From positions 5,809,501 to 5,873,500 of the forward strand of contig NZ_CP109444.1 in the NCBI RefSeq assembly GCF_036227225.1: a stretch of DNA of 64,000 nucleotides. Reading direction: 5' to 3'. Numbering within the stretch: the first letter of the stretch is position 1; each line of letters opens with the position of its first letter. Source of the DNA: Streptomyces sp. NBC_01478 (GTDB taxonomy: Bacteria; Actinomycetota; Actinomycetes; Streptomycetales; Streptomycetaceae). The position numbers and the translations under genes were made by a program. Below, in pieces: positions 33,166 through 40,980 of this stretch. Under the pieces are notes generated by a model. The model was not told the DNA's origin and did no database searches. It worked only from the letters and a program-made list of their open reading frames with translations.

Positions 33166-33247
33166 TCCCACCCCCGCCGACGACGCCGCATCACCGTGAT
33201 GGGACCAACTCCCGCGCCGAACGGCAAGAAGGCATCCGGTCATCAAC

Positions 33248-33262
33248 TCGCGGACTGTCCAG
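33248..33262. repeat. 15-bp target-site duplication, left copy
   Basis: TCGCGGACTGTCCAG directly abuts the left end of the IS and is repeated exactly at 35198-35212. Confidence 0.88.
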
Positions 33263-35197
33263 TGTCTAGGTTCAGTTGAGCTTTGACGGATGTATGTCGG
33301 TTGATGCTTTCCGGTTCCTAGCCTGTTGTGCGGTTCTTCGTGCCGTAGGCCTTGAAGCGGGTCACCTCCTTGCTGGTGGTGCGGGGCAGGGTCCGGAGGC
33401 GGTGTCCGTCGTGGTCGAAGACGTGCAGGGTGGTGTCGGTGACCTCGACGGTGACCACGGTGCGGGCATGGACCATGCCGACCTGGACCTGCTGGCCGCA
33501 GACCTGGATGCTGCCGCGGGCGGACACCTTCCGCCCGACCCGGACCGCCTCCTGCGGCGCCTTCGGCGGCAGCGGGCTGAGCTGGGCATCACTGATATAG
33601 GCCCGCCGCCGGGGCGGGATCGGACACGGCAGTGTCCGCACCAGCACGCCGTCAGCGATGACCTGCATCAAAGGGCCGTCCAGCCGAAGGACCACGCGCT
33701 GTCCGGCCAGCAAGACACCGACGGTGATCTGCTGTCCGGCCAGGCCCACCACTCCGGAGGCGTTCACGGTGCGGGCCACCTGGACGGGCAAGCGGGTAGC
33801 CAGCGGACCGGCGAGCCGGCCTGCCGGGGCGGGACCGGCCGCACGAGCCCCGGACGCCCGCAGCCGCACCAGATCCGCGGTGCTCAGCCGCGACGGCACG
33901 GTCTTGATGCGCCTGCCGTCCAGACTGACGTGGACAGTAGTGCTGTCCATCCACAGCGTCACCGCAGCGCCCGCATGCCGGGGACCGAACCAGAACTGCT
34001 GACCGGCCACCGCGAGATTCCCGCTCGGCGGCACCACCCGGTCCACCTCCACCGCCTCCGGCGAACCCAGCACCGCCTCCCCGACCCGCTCAACCCTCTG
34101 CCCCGTCCGTCCCTCGCCGGCCGTCACGTCGGTCAGCCGGGCCGGAAGCCGCAGTTCAACCCCGTCGGCCGCGGCGGGACGGAACCGGCTCGCGGGGGCG
34201 GCCATGTCCAGCGACTGGTGCGGACGCACGGTGTTGTAGTCCTCGCGCCAGCCGTCGATGACCGCCTGCGCCGCATGCAGGTCGGCGAACGGCCCCTGGT
34301 CGTCGAGGAGTTCACGCCGCAGTGACTGATGGAACCGCTCGATCTTCCCCGTGGTTGTCGGCGACCGCGGTCTGGTCAGCCGGTGCTTGATGCCGTTCAG
34401 CCGGCAGATCCGGTCGAACAACACCTCCGTGGACGGCCCCGGAGTCCCGAACCGGCCGGTGAACTGCTTCCCGTTGTCGGTCAGCACCTCCTCCGGACAG
34501 CCGAACCCCACCAGCGCAGCAGTGAAAGCCGCACACACCGCCCGCCCGGTCGCCCGCTCCACCACCGAGGCGATCACACAGAACCTCGAATGGTCATCGA
34601 CGCCGGTCACCAGCTTCAGCTCACGGCCGTCGGCCAGCCAGAACCCGCCCATCACATCCATCTGCCACAACTGCATCGGCCCCGGCCGCTCCCACCGCCG
34701 GTAATCCTCCCGACGCCGGCGCCTCCTGACCGGGACGATCATCTGATGGCGCACCAGGATCCGATACACCGACGCCTCCGACGGCACCGGCTCCACCCCA
34801 CGACGCCCCAGCTCATGACGCAACCGGCGCTGACCCCACCGCGGATGCAGCCTGCGCAGCTCCAGCACCGCCGCCTCCACACCGGCCGGCATCTGCCACG
34901 GATGCGACCTCGGACGATGCGACCGGTCCGCCAGACCCGCCAGACCACCTGCCTCATACCGGCGCACCCACGCATGCACCGACTGCCGCGAGACCCCATA
35001 CCGGGCCGCAACCTCCGTCTTCGATGCTCCAGCAGCCACTTCCATGACCGCGTGATAGCGCTGCTCGACCACGCTCAGCTCCACTAACACCGGCCTCGCC
35101 CCGCCTCCACGACAGCAGTCGCAGACAGCAAAGCCGAGGACGGAACCGTCAAGCATCAAGTGACGTCAACACGTCAAGCATCAAACGAAGTAGGACA
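33263..35197 (-). mobile_element. Intact IS481-family insertion sequence
   Basis: The 1935-bp element starts and ends with imperfect 45-bp inverted repeats (33263-33307 and 35153-35197), both beginning TGTC and sharing the internal CTTTGACG/CTTGACG and TTGATGC blocks. A 15-bp direct repeat flanks it, within the range known for IS481. The single transposase gene is intact, so this looks like a recent insertion into the AICE. Confidence 0.9.
33318..35090 (-). CDS. IS481-family DDE transposase with repeated C-terminal domain
   Basis: The protein has 590 residues from the GTG at 35090. The N-terminal helix-turn-helix reads TEVAARYGVSRQSVHAWVRR. The DDE core shows Asp in WQMDVMGGF, Asp in VLTDNGKQF, and Glu in TGKIERFHQSLRREL. 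Beyond the usual IS481 length, a C-terminal region carries three copies of a module of about 48 residues (about 355-400, 444-492 and 522-570), each with a GQQ centre and an R-(I/L)-(K/R)-T-(V/L)-P end. An alternative GTG at 35084 avoids a TTA second codon; if the first is used, translation would depend on the bldA tRNA. Confidence 0.9.
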   Translation of the reverse strand: MLVELSVVEQRYHAVMEVAAGASKTEVAARYGVSRQSVHAWVRRYEAGGLAGLADRSHRPRSHPWQMPAGVEAAVLELRRLHPRWGQRRLRHELGRRGVEPVPSEASVYRILVRHQMIVPVRRRRRREDYRRWERPGPMQLWQMDVMGGFWLADGRELKLVTGVDDHSRFCVIASVVERATGRAVCAAFTAALVGFGCPEEVLTDNGKQFTGRFGTPGPSTEVLFDRICRLNGIKHRLTRPRSPTTTGKIERFHQSLRRELLDDQGPFADLHAAQAVIDGWREDYNTVRPHQSLDMAAPASRFRPAAADGVELRLPARLTDVTAGEGRTGQRVERVGEAVLGSPEAVEVDRVVPPSGNLAVAGQQFWFGPRHAGAAVTLWMDSTTVHVSLDGRRIKTVPSRLSTADLVRLRASGARAAGPAPAGRLAGPLATRLPVQVARTVNASGVVGLAGQQITVGVLLAGQRVVLRLDGPLMQVIADGVLVRTLPCPIPPRRRAYISDAQLSPLPPKAPQEAVRVGRKVSARGSIQVCGQQVQVGMVHARTVVTVEVTDTTLHVFDHDGHRLRTLPRTTSKEVTRFKAYGTKNRTTG

Positions 35198-35212
35198 TCG
35201 CGGACTGTCCAG
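35198..35212. repeat. 15-bp target-site duplication, right copy
   Basis: TCGCGGACTGTCCAG, identical to 33248-33262, follows the right inverted repeat of the IS. Confidence 0.88.
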
Positions 35213-35481
35213 GGTTGTTACAGGTTTCTCTACCTCATCAAGCCCCGGCTGCGCTCCGCTCCGCCGGGCGCGCTCCTGGCTCCGCTCCGCCGCCGCTCCT
35301 GCCTTCGGCCCGCTCCGGCGGGCTGCGCCAACGCGCGCCCACGAGGGGAAGCCCGGGGCGATGGGTTGATCACCGTACGCATGCCACGGTCACGGCGATG
35401 CCTCCGGCGGGGGATCGGCCGGCACCGGGATGGAGGGGGCGCCGTTCCCGTCCACCGGTCCGTAGTGGCGTGCGTAGGGTG
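35213..35481. other. Gene-free GC-rich stretch within the AICE
   Basis: This 269-bp segment between the IS and the large hairpin has no reading frame with streptomycete codon bias. It holds short GCTCCGCTCCGCC-type simple repeats (35240-35330). No RNA gene was recognised. Confidence 0.5.
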
Positions 35482-35629
35482 CTCCCATCCCGTCCGCCGT
35501 CGACCCAGGCAGAGCCGAGCAGACGCGGCCCATGGCGTCCAGGTCGTTCGTACAGTGGCGCGCTCCACCTGGACGCCATGAACCACGCCCGCTCCACGGT
35601 GTGTGGGTCGACGGCGGACGGGATGGGAG
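35482..35629. repeat. 148-bp nested inverted repeat (large hairpin)
   Basis: The outer arms 35482-35507 and 35604-35629 are perfect 26-bp inverted copies (CTCCCATCCCGTCC... and its complement). Inner arms 35531-35544 and 35567-35580 are perfect over 14 bp (CATGGCGTCCAGGT / ACCTGGACGCCATG). The two 23-bp spacers between outer and inner arms are also partly complementary. The whole can fold into one long stem of about 60 bp with a 22-base loop. It lies 37 bp upstream of the small S1-like gene. Confidence 0.85.
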
Positions 35630-35666
35630 CTGGGGTGAGTGGTGGGTTGAGGAGGAGGATGCCGCC

Positions 35667-35960
35667 ATGGCAGATGAACCGAGACGCCCTCTCAGCGAGC
35701 TTCGGCAAGGCGAGACAGTCCAAGCAACGATCACTGGTCACCAGCCATGGGGCCTCACGGCAAAGCTCGACGAGTACGACCCGGTGGGCGCCTCACTGGA
35801 CACGATTCGCCGCAGAAGCGAGCCGGGAGTGACGCGCCTCGTGCGGGAACTGCCGCCAGTGGGGACGACCATCGATCTAGTCATAGGCGAGGTGCGCGAT
35901 TGGCACAGCAAGCCCTGGATATGGGTCGACCTCACGGCGCCCAGTCCCGCCGAAGACTGA
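35667..35960 (+). CDS. Small S1/OB-fold-like protein
   Basis: The 97-residue protein has GETVQATITGHQPWGLTAKL, TRLVRELPPVGTTIDLVI and GEVRDWHSKPWIWVDLTAPS. The pattern of strands with a Gly-rich turn resembles a single S1/OB RNA-binding domain, though the match is loose. A strong GAGGAGGAGG ribosome binding site precedes the ATG at 35667. It is the only rightward gene within the element, and its promoter region would contain the 148-bp inverted repeat. Function is unknown. Confidence 0.6.
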   Translation: MADEPRRPLSELRQGETVQATITGHQPWGLTAKLDEYDPVGASLDTIRRRSEPGVTRLVRELPPVGTTIDLVIGEVRDWHSKPWIWVDLTAPSPAED

Positions 35961-36034
35961 CCGTGCCCCCGGCGTGCCCGATCGAGCGGGGAACACCGGG
36001 GACCGACGGTCACCCACGGCCATCGCACAGCCTG

Positions 36035-36069
36035 ACGGCCCCTGACCGATCTACCTGGTCAGGGGCCGT
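36035..36069 (-). terminator. Terminator of tRNA-Ser(TGA), element-borne copy
   Basis: ACGGCCCCTGACC pairs perfectly with GGTCAGGGGCCGT. The central CCCCTGACC/GGTCAGGGG arms match those of the original terminator at 22801, although loop and flanks differ. The incoming element thus supplied a working terminator with the tRNA 3' half. Confidence 0.8.
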
Positions 36070-36075
36070 TCGCCT

Positions 36076-36134
36076 GCGGTGGGTGTGGGATTTGAACCCA
36101 CGGTCACATCGCTGCGACGACGGTTTTCAAGACC
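36076..36134 (-). repeat. attR: 59-bp direct repeat within the functional tRNA-Ser
   Basis: Identical to 22841-22899. It covers the tRNA from the anticodon stem to the discriminator, so the integrated element restores an intact tRNA gene. Confidence 0.93.
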
Positions 36135-36163
36135 GTTCCCTTAGGCCGCTCGGGCAACCCACC
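36077..36163 (-). tRNA. tRNA-Ser (TGA), AICE integration target
   Basis: The minus strand gives an 87-nt class II cloverleaf: acceptor GGTGGGT/ACCCACC, D arm with CCGAGCGGCCTAAGGG, anticodon loop TTGAAAA (anticodon TGA, reading UCN), a variable arm, and T arm GGGTTCAAATCCC; discriminator G. CCA is not encoded. Its 3' 58 nt come from the integrated element and its 5' 29 nt from the chromosome. Confidence 0.95.
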
Positions 36164-36256
36164 TGCGCACCCGCCCACCAGGGACGGAGCGGGTACAGCG
36201 TACCGGCACCGCGCAGGTCCCGGAGTGCACGGTCCGGCTTCGGCGCCCGGGGGCGG

Positions 36257-37153
36257 CTACTCCGGCGTCGGGCCCGAGAAGTCGTACACGGCCCAGTCGG
36301 TGATCAGGACGTATCCGAGGCGTCGGTAGAGGGCGTTGCTGGTGGGGTTGCCCGGGTCCGTGAAGAGGACCACGTCCGTCGCGCCCTTGGCCAGTGCGGC
36401 TCTGGTGACCTCGGCCGTCACGGCGCCCGCGTAGCCGCGGCCGCGGAGGTGGGCCGGGGTGTAGACGGGGTCCACGCGGATCATGCCGCCGATCTTCGAG
36501 GTCGAGCCCGCGATGGACACCGGGGTGCCGTCCGGGGTCTCCCAGAACGTGAAGTGCTTGTCGGCGAAGCGGGTGTCGGCCCAGGAGTCGGGGAGGAGTT
36601 CGTCGACGGCGGCGGCGAACTCGTGGCACCAGTGGACGACTTGCTCGTGGTCCTCCGGGCCCGCGAACCGGCCCTGTCCTTCCGGGACGGGCTCCTGGGG
36701 GGTGAGCGTGCCCAGACGGTACAGGTGGAGCGGGGCGCGCAGTGTGGGCGTCGCGCCGGTGTGCCGCTGCCATGCCTCGGCGAACGCGGTCGCGGTGTTC
36801 TGGTCCGCGGTGACGTAGGGAAGGGAGTGCCCGAGGGCCGCCAGGCGGGCGGCGAGGCCGTCGGCCTGCTCGGGGGTGAGGGGGGTGGGTGCCAGGCCGC
36901 GGGACGGGAGCCGGTGGAAGGTGGCCTCGACCTCGCCCGCCCGCTCCAGTCGGCCGAACAGGGCGGCTCCGTCGCCGTATTGGGCCGAGCCGGCGGTCCC
37001 GTAGCCGTATCGGGCCGAGCCGTGCGTTCTCAGTCTCTCCATCACCGTCAACTGCATGGTGTGCAAGGCGGGGCGCGAGCGCAGGAAGTCGTCGGCTCCG
37101 GAGAGGAAGTCGTCCAGGTCTTCGGTGATGTGCCAGTCGGCGGCCGGTCGCAT
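36257..37153 (-). CDS. GNAT family N-acetyltransferase
   Basis: The 298-residue protein has a long divergent N-terminal half (possibly a degenerate second GNAT domain) and a clear C-terminal GNAT domain: the acetyl-CoA motif reads VDPVYTPAHLRGRGYAGAVT, preceded by strand 4 (SKIGGMIRV) and followed by VVLFTDPGNPTSNALYRRLG. Such two-lobed GNATs acetylate amino groups of small molecules or proteins. A Gly/Tyr-rich short repeat (GSARYGYG...GSAQYGDG) lies near residue 46 and matches a DNA duplication. It is the first core gene right of the tRNA; substrate is unknown. Confidence 0.85.
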   Translation of the reverse strand: MRPAADWHITEDLDDFLSGADDFLRSRPALHTMQLTVMERLRTHGSARYGYGTAGSAQYGDGAALFGRLERAGEVEATFHRLPSRGLAPTPLTPEQADGLAARLAALGHSLPYVTADQNTATAFAEAWQRHTGATPTLRAPLHLYRLGTLTPQEPVPEGQGRFAGPEDHEQVVHWCHEFAAAVDELLPDSWADTRFADKHFTFWETPDGTPVSIAGSTSKIGGMIRVDPVYTPAHLRGRGYAGAVTAEVTRAALAKGATDVVLFTDPGNPTSNALYRRLGYVLITDWAVYDFSGPTPE

Positions 37154-37214
37154 GGTTCATGATTTCCCGTGCCTCGGGCTTGCGTTCGTGGTTCTTCCCC
37201 ATCGGACTCCCGGC

Positions 37215-37333
37215 GCCGGGCAGAGGCGCCGCCTCGCTTCCGGCACGGGACAGGAACACCGCTCCGCTCCCACGCGGAACAGCGACGCCGCCCCACTCCC
37301 CGCGCGGAACAGGGGCGCCGCCCAGCGAACGGC
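37215..37333. repeat. Degenerate 30-bp tandem repeat
   Basis: About four units of 27-31 bp follow one another, the last two beginning GCGGAACAG and continuing CGCCGCCC (37274-37303 and 37304-37333). They fill the gap between the GNAT and the sigma-factor-partner gene. No function is evident. Confidence 0.6.
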
Positions 37334-37360
37334 ACCCCTGCCAACCTGCCTGTCACCCCT

Positions 37361-38302
37361 CTACGGGCGCTGCATCACCCGGTCCACCACGGCGCTCACG
37401 GCGATGTACGACCACTGGTCGTACGTCGTCCCGCCCGCCGTCCGCCGGTCGCGCATGCCGAGGTACCGGTACGTCTTCGCGTCGAACACCAGGATCGGAC
37501 CGCCGTGCGCCCAGGGGGTTTCGGGGCCGCCGACGAACTGGATGCCGATGCCCTCGCGGCCGTCGGCGTCCTTCTGGTGTGGCAGGACCTTGATGCCGGG
37601 GACGGCGGCGAGCGCCTCGTAGGCCGCGGAGCGCAGCCCCTTCGGCAGGACGGGCGCGCGGAGCAGACCGGAGACGAAGACCTGGGTCATCGGCCAGTCG
37701 GCGGGCTTCATCGGCTGGCTGTAGTCCGGCTTTCCGCCCATGTCCCGCAGGGCGATCACCAGCTTGCGCGGATCGGTGGGCAGCTCCTTCAGCTCGGTCC
37801 ACTTGGTCGGCGGCCAGGTGCCCTGGCCCGGCCGGAACACCGGGACCCACTGCTTGCGGCCCAGTTCGCTGACGTACGACTTCTTGGAGCCGTCGACCGA
37901 GTTCCAGCTCTCGTCGACGTAGGTGCGGGTCCGGCCGCCCTTGGTGGGGGTCTCCTTGATGATCTCCTTGGTGTAGATGAACTGGTCGTCGCGCGGTGCG
38001 ATCGACTTCTCGAGCCTGCGTTCCTCGATGGCCGCGCCGTGCAGCACGGTGGTCGCGCTCACCGGCTGGGTGCGGGGCGAGGAGTCGTTGGCGACCAGCA
38101 CGGTCGTGACGACCGCCGCCGTCGCGACGCCGGCCACGGCGATCCGCAGCAAGGGGCGTCGTCCGACGGCCACGGGGGCGGCGGGAGCGTTCATCGTCTC
38201 GTACAGGCGGAATCGGGCACGCGCGCGTGCGGCGTCCGTGAGCGGGGTCGTGTCCGCGTCCCACTCCCTCAAGGGCTCTAGTCCACGCATCAGTTCATTC
38301 AT
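37361..38302 (-). CDS. CU044_5270-family membrane-anchored sigma factor partner
   Basis: The 313-residue protein has a cytoplasmic head (residues 1-48, with LEPLREWDADTTPLTDAARA), one membrane helix (LLRIAVAGVATAAVVTTVLV) and a large extracytoplasmic domain rich in beta strands. The first 8 bases overlap the 3' end of the sigma factor gene (ATGAATGA), so the pair is translationally coupled. In actinomycetes, proteins of this architecture next to SigJ/ECF-type sigma factors are candidate anti-sigma or sensor proteins, but no zinc HxxxCxxC anti-sigma motif is seen. The outer domain may sense envelope conditions. Confidence 0.78.
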   Translation of the reverse strand: MNELMRGLEPLREWDADTTPLTDAARARARFRLYETMNAPAAPVAVGRRPLLRIAVAGVATAAVVTTVLVANDSSPRTQPVSATTVLHGAAIEERRLEKSIAPRDDQFIYTKEIIKETPTKGGRTRTYVDESWNSVDGSKKSYVSELGRKQWVPVFRPGQGTWPPTKWTELKELPTDPRKLVIALRDMGGKPDYSQPMKPADWPMTQVFVSGLLRAPVLPKGLRSAAYEALAAVPGIKVLPHQKDADGREGIGIQFVGGPETPWAHGGPILVFDAKTYRYLGMRDRRTAGGTTYDQWSYIAVSAVVDRVMQRP

Positions 38303-38936
38303 CGTCGGATTCCTCGGATTCCTCTCGGAAGGCTGTCGGGTCGGATCCGCCCAATGCGTCGCGAAGTTTTCTGCGGGCCCTGTGCAGCCGTGACCGGACC
38401 GTCCCCACCGGTACCTCCAGGGCGCGTGCGACCTCCTCGTAGCCGAGGTCGGCCCATGCGACCAGCAGCAGCACGTCCCGGTGCCTGGCGGGCAACCGGG
38501 CCATGGCCAGGGCCAGTTCACCGCGTACGGCCTGTGCGCTGACTCGTGCGGCCACCCGGTCGGCGACCGTGTCCTCGGAACCGGCGGCGGGTGCGGCCGT
38601 CGGCAGCCGGCCGATCGCCTTCAGCCTTCGGGCCTCGGCGCGCCGGTGCCGGCCTATGAGGTTGGTCGCGATGCCGAACAACCACGGCCGGGCGTCGGCC
38701 AGTTGGGTGTTGTACCGGAAGCGCTGTTGGAACGCGGTGGTGAACGTCTCCGCCATCAGGTCCTCGGCGACCTCCGTGCCGAGCCGGCGCGCCGCGTAAC
38801 GGTGCACCGAGTCGGCGTGGCGGTCGAAGAGCACGGCGAATGCCTCGGGCTCGTCCCACGACCGTTCGATCACCGAGGCGTCACTCGTCGAGGCGTCACT
38901 GTCCTGCCCCACTCTGATGCCTGGTTCGACGGTCAT
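38295..38936 (-). CDS. ECF-type RNA polymerase sigma factor
   Basis: The 213-residue protein has region 2 with PEAFAVLFDRHADSVHRYAA, then EVAEDLMAETFTTAFQQRFR and PWLFGIATNLIGRHRRAE. Region 4 has MARLPARHRDVLLLVAWADL and the helix-turn-helix YEEVARALEVPVGTVRSRLH. The ATG at 38936 follows GAGGAG. Its 3' end overlaps the coupled membrane partner at 37361. It probably responds to an envelope or extracytoplasmic signal passed by that partner. The acidic C-terminus (REESEESDDE) is unusual. Confidence 0.9.
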   Translation of the reverse strand: MTVEPGIRVGQDSDASTSDASVIERSWDEPEAFAVLFDRHADSVHRYAARRLGTEVAEDLMAETFTTAFQQRFRYNTQLADARPWLFGIATNLIGRHRRAEARRLKAIGRLPTAAPAAGSEDTVADRVAARVSAQAVRGELALAMARLPARHRDVLLLVAWADLGYEEVARALEVPVGTVRSRLHRARRKLRDALGGSDPTAFREESEESDDE

Positions 38937-39093
38937 CGGGGCTCCTCTCGTCCATGCGAACACGCTGATGAAGATTGGGCTTTCACCCGTACTTCGCCGC
39001 AAGGAGGAATCAGGTTCCCTCGTGGCCCCGTGGTGCACGCACACGTGGCGGTCATGCACGCACGCGTGGAGGTCGTTCGGAACGAAAACGAAC

Positions 39094-39124
39094 GGGCCGG
39101 GCGAGGAAAGTCCTCGCCCGGCCC
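39094..39124 (-). terminator. Terminator behind the HtrA-type protease gene
   Basis: GGGCCGGGCGAGGA pairs perfectly with TCCTCGCCCGGCCC around a 3-base loop, 30 bp beyond the protease stop. On the minus strand a T-rich stretch (GTTCGTTTTCG) follows. Confidence 0.88.
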
Positions 39125-39154
39125 GTCGGCCGGTCATGTGGCGCTGCGTCAGCT

Positions 39155-40681
39155 TCAGCTATCGCCGACCCTCGACCCCAGGGTCAGGTCGGTCGTGTGC
39201 TCCGTGCCGCCGCGCTTGTAGGTGATCTTGACCTTGTCGCCCGGCTTGTGGGTCCAGATCTCGCCGATGAGGGTCGGGCCGCTGTCGATCACCGAGTCGT
39301 CGAGCTTGGTGATGACGTCGCCGGCCTTGAGGCCCGCCTTGGCCGCCGGGCCGCCGGCCTCCACCGAGGAGGAGCCGCTGACACCCTCGGCGGTGATCGT
39401 CGCGCCGGCGGTGCTGTCCTCCAGCGAGACGGAGGCACCGATCTTGGCGTACACCGGCTTGCCGGTCTTGATGAGCTGCTGGGCGACGTACTTCGCCTGG
39501 TTGATCGGGATGGCGAAGCCCAGGCCGATCGAGCCGGACTGGCTGGTGCCGCTGAGGCCGCCGCTGCTGGTCGACTGGATCGCGGAGTTGATGCCGATGA
39601 CCGAGCCCTGGGCGTCGAGCAGCGGGCCGCCCGAGTTGCCGGGGTTGATCGAGGCGTCGGTCTGCAGGGCGCTCATGTAGGACGCCTTGCTGGTGGAGCT
39701 GCCGTCGCTGGAGGCCACCGGGCGGTTCTTGGCGCTGATGATGCCCGTGGTCACCGTGTTGGACAGGCCGAAGGGGGCGCCGATGGCGATCGTCTCGTCG
39801 CCGACGGCCACCTTGTCCGAGTCGCCGAGGGCGAGCGGCTTCAGGTTGCTGGGGGCGTTCTTCAGCTTGATGACCGCGACGTCGTAGCCCTGGGCGTGGC
39901 CGACGATCTCGGCGTCGTACTTCTTGCCGTCCGGGAAGGTCGCCGTGAGCTTGCCGCCGTCGACCGCGTCGGCGACGACGTGGTTGTTGGTGACGATGTG
40001 GCCCTGGGTGTCGAACACGAAGCCCGTGCCGGTGCCGCCCTCGCCGCTGGTGCTCTCGGCCTCGATGGTGACCGTGCTGGGCAGGGACTTGGCGGCGACC
40101 CCGGCGATGGTGCCCGGGTCGCGCTTCACGGAGGCGCTGCTGCCGGTGTCGGCGGAGACGGTGGTGGAGTTGCTGTTGTTGTCGTTGTCCTTGGCCAGGG
40201 TGTAGCCGAGGCCACCGCCCAGGCCGCCGGCGACCAGCGCGGCGATCAGCACCGCGGCGATCAGGCCGCCGCGTCCGCTGCCGGGCTTCTTGGGCGCGGG
40301 CTGCTGCTGGTACGGGGTGCCCCAGCCGCCGTCTCCGTACCCGCCCGCGCCTGCTGCCGCGTCACCGCCGTAGCCGCCGACGCCCTCGCCGCCGTACGCG
40401 CCCGTGCCGCCGTCGGCGTACGACGGGGTGGCGGGCGGCGGGGGCGGCCAGGCGGCGTCGGGGGCGGATCCCGTGCCCTGCGGGGGTGCGCCGGCGTACG
40501 CCGGCGCGGGGCCCGCGTGCAGCGGCTCCTGCGGGGCGCCCGGAGGCACCGGCGGGAGCTGCGTCGTAGGAGCGCCCCCTTCGGGCGCGGCCGCCTGCGG
40601 GGAAGCTGCGGGAGATTCCACCGGCACGGGAGGTGCAGACGGGGCCGGGGGTACCTCAGTGCCCTCGTTCTCGGTGCTCAC
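39155..40681 (-). CDS. HtrA/DegP-like trypsin-family serine protease with PDZ domain
   Basis: The 508-residue membrane-anchored protease has a Pro/Gly-rich cytoplasmic head (1-137), a membrane helix (GLIAAVLIAALVAGGLGGGL), a trypsin-like domain with the catalytic His in IVTNNHVVADA, Asp in GYDVAVIKLK and Ser in INPGNSGGPLL, and a C-terminal PDZ domain (AAKAGLKAGDVITKLDDSVI). It would degrade or refold damaged proteins outside the membrane, often under envelope-stress control. A GTG start at 40681 has GGAGAAG upstream. The head is longer than in classical DegP and may interact with cytoplasmic or septal partners. It is divergent from the GDPD gene. Confidence 0.93.
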   Translation of the reverse strand: MSTENEGTEVPPAPSAPPVPVESPAASPQAAAPEGGAPTTQLPPVPPGAPQEPLHAGPAPAYAGAPPQGTGSAPDAAWPPPPPATPSYADGGTGAYGGEGVGGYGGDAAAGAGGYGDGGWGTPYQQQPAPKKPGSGRGGLIAAVLIAALVAGGLGGGLGYTLAKDNDNNSNSTTVSADTGSSASVKRDPGTIAGVAAKSLPSTVTIEAESTSGEGGTGTGFVFDTQGHIVTNNHVVADAVDGGKLTATFPDGKKYDAEIVGHAQGYDVAVIKLKNAPSNLKPLALGDSDKVAVGDETIAIGAPFGLSNTVTTGIISAKNRPVASSDGSSTSKASYMSALQTDASINPGNSGGPLLDAQGSVIGINSAIQSTSSGGLSGTSQSGSIGLGFAIPINQAKYVAQQLIKTGKPVYAKIGASVSLEDSTAGATITAEGVSGSSSVEAGGPAAKAGLKAGDVITKLDDSVIDSGPTLIGEIWTHKPGDKVKITYKRGGTEHTTDLTLGSRVGDS

Positions 40682-40980
40682 AGCTCTTCTCCTCGGTCCA
40701 CGGCTGTTGTTCTCGGAAGCATGGGGTCACACTCTTCACGCTTGTCGATCGGTCCGGCGCGACATAGCTGTGCATGTGCTTTTGTATGCCGTCAGCTTTT
40801 CCCACCGGCCGTCAGAGCACCATAAGCGGTGCCTGTGGGTTGATGGCGAACCTTTACAAGGGATACGGCTGGCCATTTAGGGTCTATCGGGCTAAAAAGA
40901 CATACTCGCCGCCCACCTCCGCCACCCGTCCACCGCCCTTCGGTTCCACGCCTTCCCCGTCGCGGTGGCACCATGACGCG

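Larger units (their letters stand above)
22841..36134 (-). mobile_element. AICE (pSAM2/SLP1-type integrative and conjugative element) in tRNA-Ser(TGA)
   Basis: A 13.3-kb segment is bounded by perfect 59-bp att repeats. From attL it carries int, xis and repSA, then a cytosine methyltransferase, zinc-ribbon micro-proteins, spd genes, an FtsK-type tra, a pra-like regulator and a korSA-like repressor, followed by cargo and an intact IS481-family element. This is the full AICE set: excision, rolling-circle replication, and double-stranded DNA transfer by a single Tra motor. The functional tRNA at attR keeps its own 5' end and receives its 3' half from the element. No essential module looks broken. 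Confidence 0.93.
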
